Source of the DNA: JBDTSW01 sp963782605 | GTDB lineage: Bacteria; Actinomycetota; Thermoleophilia; Solirubrobacterales; 70-9 | Length of the DNA stretch: 64,000 bases | Assembly: GCA_963782605.1 (NCBI GenBank) | Contig: CAWAKK010000002.1 | Location: 62,001-126,000, forward strand | Direction of reading: 5' to 3' | Part shown: piece after piece, positions 58,202-64,000 of the stretch | Layout of the letters: every line of letters begins with the position of its first letter | Numbering within the stretch: the stretch's first letter is position 1 | Translations under genes and position numbers: made by a program | Notes under the pieces: generated by a model | Databases searched by the model: none | Told to the model about the DNA's origin: nothing | What the model saw: only the letters and a program-made list of their open reading frames with translations

Positions 58202-58671
58202 TCCCCCGCGCCACGCTAATTATCGCGGCTCAGACCGCGGCCGTAGCCGTGCTCGTGGTGGTCGTCTACCTGACCCTGCTGGCCCCCGACGGTGAAGGCC
58301 CGCTGTCCGGCGTCAATGCGCCCGGCGCCGTCGATTCGCCCGGCGCCGTCGATTCGCCCGGCGGCGCCGATGCGCCTGGCGGCGAGGACAGCTCTCGGAT
58401 CCAGGCGTCGGACAGCCAGAACGGGCGGGCCGACGGCCGGTCCAACCAAAGCGGTGATGACGGTCGCCGTGACGACGGTCGCGGTCGTTCGGCAGACGAC
58501 CGCCAGGGCTCGGGCAGGGAGGCAACGACCGTGCCGGCCGGCACCAGCGTCACCGGGAATTCGCCCTCGCTGGACAAGGATGGGTTCGGGAGCCCCAGCG
58601 ACGACCAGTACGAAGACTCGGTGACGGGACTGCTGGAGAAGGTAGGCAGCGGCCCCTCGGCCGAGGGCTGA
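58198..58671 (+). CDS. Membrane-anchored low-complexity protein
   Basis: 157 residues: one N-terminal membrane helix (IIAAQTAAVAVLVVVVYLTL), then an extracytoplasmic Asp/Gly/Ser/Arg-rich region with 18 bp DNA repeats encoding SPGAVD units, and a C-terminal part with GSPSDDQYEDS. The DDQY motif recurs in the divergent LPFTG protein. Function unknown; likely cell-envelope. GTG start. Same direction as, and 69 bp before, the histidine kinase gene, so it may belong to that signalling operon. Confidence 0.65.
   Translation: MIPRATLIIAAQTAAVAVLVVVVYLTLLAPDGEGPLSGVNAPGAVDSPGAVDSPGGADAPGGEDSSRIQASDSQNGRADGRSNQSGDDGRRDDGRGRSADDRQGSGREATTVPAGTSVTGNSPSLDKDGFGSPSDDQYEDSVTGLLEKVGSGPSAEG
58319..58372 (+). 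repeat. 18-bp tandem repeat in the low-complexity envelope gene
   Basis: Two perfect 18 bp units (58319-58336 and 58337-58354) and one diverged unit encode the SPGAVD-type repeats. Confidence 0.6.
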
Positions 58672-58740
58672 CCCCTTTTCCGGCGCACCTTTCGGGAATA
58701 ACCTCCCCCGGCGCGCGCCCACGGCGATAGATTTCCTTGC

Positions 58741-60210
58741 GTGGCCGCTCTGCTCGGCGATGGATCCGCGGATGTGGAGCGAAACGCGCCCGCCTCCGGC
58801 GAGGAGATTGAGATTCCTCGCCAGCGCTGGTTCGCCGGCATGCGCACCCGCGTGCTGGTCTCGTTTCTGGTGCTGCTCGCGCTCTCCACCGCCGCTTCGC
58901 TGGTGGTCCTGCGCGAGGTCTTGATCTCTCGCATCGATGATGAGGCCGGGGAGTCGCTGGCGGCCGAGATCGCTGAGCTGCAGGCGCTCTCGGAGAGCGG
59001 CGTCGACCCGGCGACGAATCGGCCCTTCAACGGCCAGCTCTCACGTCTCTTCGACGCCTACCTGCGCGGCCGCGCCGTTGACAACGACTCCGCCATCGTG
59101 GCCTTCATCGGTGATGCCCCATACGCGGAGGTCGCCGCCGACGAGGATCTTCAGCCACTGATCAGTGCTCTCGTCGAGGAAGGCGACGTCACGAAACCCA
59201 CCAGCGGCAACCTCGACACGTCGCTGGGACACGCGAGATCCGTGGCCGTGCCCGTCATGGCCGGGGCGGAGCAAGGCTCACTGGCGATCGGGCAACTGCT
59301 CGTTGAGCGACGCGAGCAAGTCACCAGCGCCGTACGCCTCGCGGCTGGCGTGTCGATCGTGGTGATGTTGTTGGCATCGCTTTTCATCTGGCTCGCCGCC
59401 GGTCGTGCGATGGCGCCTCTGCAGGCGCTGGCGCGCACGGCAAGGCAGATCTCCGAGACCGATCTCTCCCAGCGCATTCCGGTCAGAGGCGGCGACGAGA
59501 TCGCGCAGCTGGGACGCACCTTGAACGCGATGCTGGACAGGCTCGAGACCGCATTCGCCGACCAGCGCGAGTTCCTGGCCGACGTGAGCCATGAGCTGCG
59601 CACGCCCATCACCGTGATCCGAGGGCACATCGAGACCCTCGGCGACGACCCGCGGGAGCGCCGCGAGGCGGTCGTGGTGATTCAGGACGAGCTGGACCGG
59701 ATGAACCGGTTCGTGGATGACCTGCTTCTGCTCGTGCGCGCCTCGCGACCGGACTTCCTGCGCCCGGAGCCGCTCGACCTCGATCTGCTGACCCATGAGG
59801 TCTTCGCGAAGTCCAGGTTGCTCGGCGACCGGTCGTGGGTGCTCGAGGGCACGGGAATCGGGCTCGTCGGCGCCGACGCCCAACGGCTCACGCAGGGCAT
59901 CATGAACCTCGCCTCGAATGCCGTGAACCACACCGGCCCGGGCGAGCCAATCTGGATCGGCAGCTCGCTGGTGGGCGGGGAAGCACGCCTTTGGGTGCGC
60001 GACGAGGGGCCGGGCATCCCCTCCGAGGAGCAACGGCTGATCTTCGAGCGGTTCGCGCGCTCGCAGAGCGTCCGGGGCGGCGGCGGCGCGGGGCTTGGCC
60101 TCGCGATCGTGAAGGCGATCGCGGACGCGCACGGTGGCCGCGTGGAGCTGGATTCCACCCTCGGCAGCGGCGCGAAGTTCACGATCGTCATCCCGGCGCT
60201 GGAGCGATAG
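58741..60210 (+). CDS. Sensor histidine kinase (HAMP, HisKA, HATPase)
   Basis: 489 residues: cytoplasmic N-tail, first helix (VLVSFLVLLALSTAASLVVL, ~residue 38), an extracytoplasmic sensor of about 140 residues, second helix (~200-220), HAMP with PLQALARTARQISETDL, phospho-His in FLADVSHELRTPITVIRG (~283), N box LASNAVNH, DEGPGIP and GGAGLGLAIVK. GTG 58741 follows TAGATT (58728-58733) by 7 nt. Paired with the response regulator 2 bp downstream; probably senses envelope state, given the neighbouring surface proteins. Confidence 0.94.
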   Translation: MAALLGDGSADVERNAPASGEEIEIPRQRWFAGMRTRVLVSFLVLLALSTAASLVVLREVLISRIDDEAGESLAAEIAELQALSESGVDPATNRPFNGQLSRLFDAYLRGRAVDNDSAIVAFIGDAPYAEVAADEDLQPLISALVEEGDVTKPTSGNLDTSLGHARSVAVPVMAGAEQGSLAIGQLLVERREQVTSAVRLAAGVSIVVMLLASLFIWLAAGRAMAPLQALARTARQISETDLSQRIPVRGGDEIAQLGRTLNAMLDRLETAFADQREFLADVSHELRTPITVIRGHIETLGDDPRERREAVVVIQDELDRMNRFVDDLLLLVRASRPDFLRPEPLDLDLLTHEVFAKSRLLGDRSWVLEGTGIGLVGADAQRLTQGIMNLASNAVNHTGPGEPIWIGSSLVGGEARLWVRDEGPGIPSEEQRLIFERFARSQSVRGGGGAGLGLAIVKAIADAHGGRVELDSTLGSGAKFTIVIPALER

Positions 60211-60212
60211 GC

Positions 60213-60872
60213 ATGAGCCGCATCCTGATCGCCGAGGACGAGACCCGGCTGGCCTCCTTCCTGGAGAAGGGGTTGCGCTCGAGCGGCTATACGACGACCG
60301 TAGCCCCCGACGGCCCACAGGCGGCGCTGATGGCCCGCGACGATCATTTCGACCTCCTCATCCTCGACCTGGGGCTCCCCGGCAAGGACGGGATGGACGT
60401 GCTTCGTGAGCTGCGCGGCGAGGGCCAGCGGCTGCCGGTGATCATCCTGACCGCACGGGGAGACCCCTCCGACAAGGTCGAGGGCCTCGAGGCGGGGGCC
60501 GACGACTATCTGGCCAAGCCGTTCCACTTCGAGGAGCTGCTCGCGCGCGTGCGGGTCCGGCTGCGGGGGGACGCACCGGAGGAGGAGCGCCAGCTTCGCG
60601 TCGGCGGCGTCTCGCTCGACCTGCGAACGCGCTGGGCCAGCGCGGACGAAGAGACCATCGAGCTGAGCGCCAGGGAGTTCGAGCTCCTGAGAACGTTCCT
60701 CCAGCACCCGGACCAGGTCCTCACTCGCGAGCAGCTGCTCTCACACGTCTGGGGCTACGACTACGACCCCGGATCCAACGTGGTCGATGTCTACGTGGGG
60801 TACCTGCGCCGGAAGCTCGGGGCACGACGCTTCGAGACGGTGAGGGGTGTGGGCTACCGCTTCCGGACGTAG
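60213..60872 (+). CDS. OmpR/PhoB-type response regulator
   Basis: 219 residues: receiver with acidic E8/D9, phospho-acceptor D52 (LILDLGLPGKDG), ILTARG switch and Lys in YLAKPFHFEELL, then a winged-helix DNA-binding domain (LSAREFELLRTFLQHPDQVL, VVDVYVGYLRRKLG, VRGVGYRFRT). Partner of the adjacent kinase. Its family binds 11 bp-spaced direct repeats, so the CTCTCA arrays 2 kb upstream are its best candidate targets. Confidence 0.95.
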   Translation: MSRILIAEDETRLASFLEKGLRSSGYTTTVAPDGPQAALMARDDHFDLLILDLGLPGKDGMDVLRELRGEGQRLPVIILTARGDPSDKVEGLEAGADDYLAKPFHFEELLARVRVRLRGDAPEEERQLRVGGVSLDLRTRWASADEETIELSAREFELLRTFLQHPDQVLTREQLLSHVWGYDYDPGSNVVDVYVGYLRRKLGARRFETVRGVGYRFRT

Positions 60873-60888
60873 CGGGCTGCGCCCAACG

Positions 60889-61293
60889 CTAGGTCAGAGC
60901 ATTGCGGAGGTCGAAGGCCCGGATTCCCTCGTCGCCTGAGTCGGTGCAGTCGAAGAAGCGAGGGTTCACGCACGTGTAGGCGGGGCCCTCACCCTCGTAG
61001 GAGGGTTCGACGCTGAACTGGCAGTGAGGCAGCGGGTTACCGGTCATCTTGATGCCGCCGAAGCCGCCGTGGAGCTCGGCCGCCTCGAACATGTCGAGGT
61101 CGATCTCGGCGCCGAAGACCTTCCTCAGACAGCCCATGTAGCGGTTGCCGCTCACGGGATCGCCGTAGCTGTAGAGGTAGCGACAGCGCATCTCGAGGCA
61201 TCCACGCGGCTCGACGAGCTTGTCGCAGAAGGTGCGGCACCGCCGGCACTCGCCCTCGCGAGTTCCCTCCTCTCCACGCTGCTTCAGCGCCAT
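60889..61293 (-). CDS. Cysteine-rich protein of unknown function
   Basis: 134 residues with nine Cys: CRRCRTFCDKLVEPRGC, EMRCRYLYSYGDP, YMGCLRKVFGAEIDLDMFE, LPHCQFSV, AYTCVNPRFFDC. The spacing is not a known ferredoxin or ribbon; it may bind metal or form disulfides. Intracellular by lack of signal. ATG 61293 lies 22 bp after the dnaE stop, so it is probably cotranscribed with dnaE. Confidence 0.78.
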   Translation of the reverse strand: MALKQRGEEGTREGECRRCRTFCDKLVEPRGCLEMRCRYLYSYGDPVSGNRYMGCLRKVFGAEIDLDMFEAAELHGGFGGIKMTGNPLPHCQFSVEPSYEGEGPAYTCVNPRFFDCTDSGDEGIRAFDLRNALT

Positions 61294-61315
61294 GTCCGAA
61301 GAATACGCCCGGAAA

Positions 61316-64000
61316 CTAGGCGGCGAGCGATCGAGGGCCGAGGACTTCCGCGAGCTGTGCGCGCAGCGGCGGCGAGGGGCTGATCCTGTACTCGTCGCCG
61401 AAGCGCAGGCGCCTTGGCCCTTCGCGTGTCCGCATCACGAGCAGCACCTCGGACTGGCCAGGAAACCCCTCGAAGAGCGCCTTCAGCTCGTCGATCAGCC
61501 CGGGCCCGAACTCGGCCGCGTCGATCTCGAGCTTGAACTCCTTGGGATCCCGCTTGGCCGCCGCCCGCGCTTCCGCCGCGGCCAGCTCGGCGGCGTCGGG
61601 CTCGAACCGCTCAGCCTCGGCAACGACGAGGCTCGTCTGACCACGCCCCTTGTGGTCGACGCGCCCACGCACGACGATCACGCGATCGGTTTCGATCGCC
61701 TCCGATGCCTCGCCTGCGGCGTCCCGAACGAACAGCTCGACCTGGGCCTCGAGGTCGTCGAGCGTCGCGAACATGACGTAGCCACCGTTGCGGGTGCGCA
61801 CCTTCTTCGCCTCTCCGACGATGCCCCCGACCCTGACCCAGGCGCCGTCGGGCTTGGCCGCGACCTCGGTCAGCGGGCAGTCGATGCGCGCGCGCAGAGC
61901 GTCTCGCACCTCGGCGAGTGGATGCGCGGACAGGAATGTCCCCAGCGTTTCCTTCTCGAGCCGCAGGAGCTCGCGCTGGTCGAATTCGCCGGCCGGTACC
62001 GGGAGCCGAGAGCTCGCCAGTCCAGCGTCCGCGGCGCCATCCCCCTCGGCGGAGGCGCCGAGGTCGAAGATCGAGCCCTGCCCCCGGCGCGAGTCCTCCT
62101 GAGCCTTCTGGCCCGAAGCCTGCGCCTGGGCAAGGACCTCCAGCATTCCCCGGCGGGTTGCGCCGGTGGAGTCGAGGGCCCCGCACTTGATCAGGCACTC
62201 GATGGCGCGCTTTTGCACGGCGCGAGCATCGACGCGCTCGCAGAAGTCCCAGAGCGACTCAAACGGACCGGCCGCCTCCCTCGAGCCGATGATCGCCTGC
62301 ACCGCCTGGTGCCCAACGTTCTTGACCGCATCAAGGCCGAACCGAATCGATTTCCCCGAGACGACAAAGCCGTGGTCTGAGGAGTTCACGTCCGGGGGCA
62401 TCACCTCGATTCCCATCGACTCGCAACGGTTGACGAAGAAGGGGACCTTGTCCTTCGTCGACATCACGGACGAGATCAGGGCTGCCATGTACTCGGCCGG
62501 GTAGTTCGCACGCAGGTACGCGGTGCGATAGGCGATCAGCGCGTAGCACGCGGCGTGGCTCTTGTTGAAGGAGTAGTCCGCTGCGGCCGTCATCAGCGAC
62601 CACAGGTCCCTCGCAACGCGTCCCTCGGTACCGGAGCCCTCCGCCCCGCTCAGGAACTTGTCCTCCATCGTCGCCATCAGGTCGCGCTTCTTCTTGCCGA
62701 TGGCCTTGCGCAGGTCGTCGGCCTCAGCGCCACTGAAGCCGGCGATCTGCTTCGCGATCTCCATCAGCTGCTCCTGGTAGATGCAGCAGCCGTAGGTCGA
62801 CTGCGTGATCGGGCGCAGCCGCTCGTCGGCGTACCCGACCGACGACGGCTCGCGCTTGCCGTTCGCGTAGTCGTCGATGTAACGCATGGCGCCGGGGCGG
62901 TAGAGGGAGACCAGGGCGACGATGTCGTCGAACTCGGTCGGGCGAACCTTCCGCAGCGCGTCTCGCATGCCGTCGGACTCGAGCTGAAAGACGCCAACCG
63001 AGTCGCCGCGCGCCAGCATCTCGAAGGTGGCGCCGTCGTCGAGCGGTATCCGCTGCATGTCGAGCTCGAGGCCGCGGGAGCGGCGGATGATGTCCACCGC
63101 GTCCTCGATCACGTCGAGGTTGCGGAGGCCCAGAAAGTCCATCTTGAGCAGGCCGATCTCCTCGATCGGCCCCATCGAATACTGGGTGACCACCTTGTAC
63201 TGGCGCTCCGGACGCCCATTCCCGTTTCCGTTGCCGTTCGTGCCTCGATCCTCCGCGAGCTGGAGGGGCACGATCTCGTCCAAGGGGCGGTCAGCGATCA
63301 CGACCGCTGCCGCGTGGATCGAGTTGTTCCGAACGATGCCCTCGAGCCCGCGGGCCACATCGAGGATCCTGCGGGCTTCAGGATCCGAGTCGTACGTCCG
63401 GCGCAGCTCCTGCCCCTCGGAGAGGCACTCATCGAAGGAGGGGCTGCGGCCCATGATCGGTTCGGGGATCTGCTTGGCGATGCGGTCCCCCGTCGCGTAG
63501 TCGAAGCCGAGCACGCGTGCTGCGTCGCGGGTGGCGGCGCGCGGCGCCATCTTGCCGAAGGTGATGATCTGCGCCACCGACTCGCGCCCGTACTTCTCCT
63601 GGACGTATCGGATCACGCGTTCGCGACCACGTACGGAGAAGTCGATGTCGATGTCGGGCATGGACTGCCGGGCCGGATTCAGGAAGCGCTCGAACAGCAG
63701 CTCGTTGGCGAGGGGGTCGAGGTCCGTGATGTCGAGCGCGTAGGCGACGATCGAACCCGCCGCGGAGCCACGGCCAGGGCCAACCGCGATGCCGTTTTCC
63801 TTCGCGAAGCGAACGAAGTCCCAGACGATCAGGAAATACGACTCGAATCCCATCTCGCGAATCACGCCGAGCTCGAAGGAGAGCCGCTCGCGCGCCTCTG
63901 CGGGAACCGGGTCGCCGTAGCGCCTGCGCAGCCCCTCCCCCGCGAGTCGCTGCAGGAGCTCGCCGGGCTCCTCCCCCTCGGGCGCCGGAAACCGCGGGAG
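61316..64000 (-). CDS. dnaE: DNA polymerase III alpha subunit (5' part outside the window)
   Basis: Replicative polymerase. 895 codons are visible; the PHP domain would lie beyond 64000. Polymerase motifs include GPGRGSAAGSIVAYAL, PDIDIDF with the catalytic Asp pair, GKMAPRAATRDAARVLG, LKMDFLGLRNL and YQEQLMEIAKQ; then the beta-binding region and a C-terminal OB domain (VRVGGIVGEAKKVRTRNGG). A Gly/Asn-rich insertion (DRGTNGNGNGNGRPERQYK) is unusual. The frame is open to the last base of the window. Confidence 0.96.
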   Translation of the reverse strand, partial: LPRFPAPEGEEPGELLQRLAGEGLRRRYGDPVPAEARERLSFELGVIREMGFESYFLIVWDFVRFAKENGIAVGPGRGSAAGSIVAYALDITDLDPLANELLFERFLNPARQSMPDIDIDFSVRGRERVIRYVQEKYGRESVAQIITFGKMAPRAATRDAARVLGFDYATGDRIAKQIPEPIMGRSPSFDECLSEGQELRRTYDSDPEARRILDVARGLEGIVRNNSIHAAAVVIADRPLDEIVPLQLAEDRGTNGNGNGNGRPERQYKVVTQYSMGPIEEIGLLKMDFLGLRNLDVIEDAVDIIRRSRGLELDMQRIPLDDGATFEMLARGDSVGVFQLESDGMRDALRKVRPTEFDDIVALVSLYRPGAMRYIDDYANGKREPSSVGYADERLRPITQSTYGCCIYQEQLMEIAKQIAGFSGAEADDLRKAIGKKKRDLMATMEDKFLSGAEGSGTEGRVARDLWSLMTAAADYSFNKSHAACYALIAYRTAYLRANYPAEYMAALISSVMSTKDKVPFFVNRCESMGIEVMPPDVNSSDHGFVVSGKSIRFGLDAVKNVGHQAVQAIIGSREAAGPFESLWDFCERVDARAVQKRAIECLIKCGALDSTGATRRGMLEVLAQAQASGQKAQEDSRRGQGSIFDLGASAEGDGAADAGLASSRLPVPAGEFDQRELLRLEKETLGTFLSAHPLAEVRDALRARIDCPLTEVAAKPDGAWVRVGGIVGEAKKVRTRNGGYVMFATLDDLEAQVELFVRDAAGEASEAIETDRVIVVRGRVDHKGRGQTSLVVAEAERFEPDAAELAAAEARAAAKRDPKEFKLEIDAAEFGPGLIDELKALFEGFPGQSEVLLVMRTREGPRRLRFGDEYRISPSPPLRAQLAEVLGPRSLAA

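Noticed and set aside
1..64000. tRNA, rRNA, CRISPR, insertion sequences, prophage
   Set aside because: No convincing T-loop or acceptor pairs, no repeat-spacer array, no transposase- or integrase-like protein was seen.

Overview
This 64 kb window is a GC-rich, densely packed bacterial chromosome segment with many GTG starts and 1-4 base gene overlaps. The gene complement (non-discriminating GltX plus GatCAB, classical menaquinone pathway, class V aminotransferase beside SerA, several SnoaL-like proteins beginning MSQENV, a DUF4234 protein) points to an actinobacterium, most likely of the Thermoleophilia/Solirubrobacterales. The lineage is inferred from protein character and gene order; there is no rRNA or tRNA gene in the window. 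I saw no insertion sequence, prophage or CRISPR array. The content is mainly housekeeping.

Layout. 1-1.2 kb: 3' end of a class A penicillin-binding protein. 1.1-11.4 kb: one long minus-strand run: XRE-cupin regulator, leuC, leuD, a trans-aconitate-methyltransferase-like gene, leuB, ilvE, cimA, a DegT aminotransferase, argH, mpg. 11.4-20.7 kb: leuA behind a leucine-rich leader peptide, serA with a class V aminotransferase, ilvC and small genes. 20.7-30.1 kb: menaquinone genes (menE diverging from menBACD; menF further on). 30.1-34.8 kb: ilvBN, a UDP-sulfoquinovose synthase homologue and a DUF2304-GT2 glycosyltransferase. 34.8-40 kb: NDH-2 and gatCAB, gatB with a frameshift. 40-49 kb: ArsR/AHSA1 pair, a frameshifted GMC oxidoreductase, folD, pcrA, cysE, cysK. 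49-53 kb: a gene-poor stretch with SnoaL paralogues and one SnoaL fossil. 53-61 kb: regulators (Rrf2, NarL-type response regulator, HDOD-LuxR fusion), gltX/nfo with overlapping start codons, a sortase-type surface protein and a two-component system. 61.3-64 kb: dnaE, running off the end.

How it fits together. Leucine, valine and isoleucine synthesis is nearly complete (leuABCD, cimA, ilvBN, ilvC, ilvE; ilvD is not here). Serine and cysteine synthesis is represented by serA, a probable phosphoserine aminotransferase, cysE and cysK. Menaquinone synthesis feeds the adjacent-region NDH-2 respiratory enzyme. GltX with GatCAB is the indirect route to Gln-tRNA.

The most interesting signals are regulatory: (1) a 19-residue leader peptide with five consecutive Leu codons ahead of leuA, with a hairpin and a long-range complement beside the leuA ribosome site; (2) two back-to-back arrays of CTCTCA boxes at exact 11 bp spacing between two cell-surface genes next to a histidine kinase/response regulator pair; (3) about twenty genes whose start codon lies 6-10 nt behind a TANNNT-like hexamer, implying mostly leaderless mRNAs; (4) a methyltransferase embedded by 4 bp overlaps between leuD and leuB.
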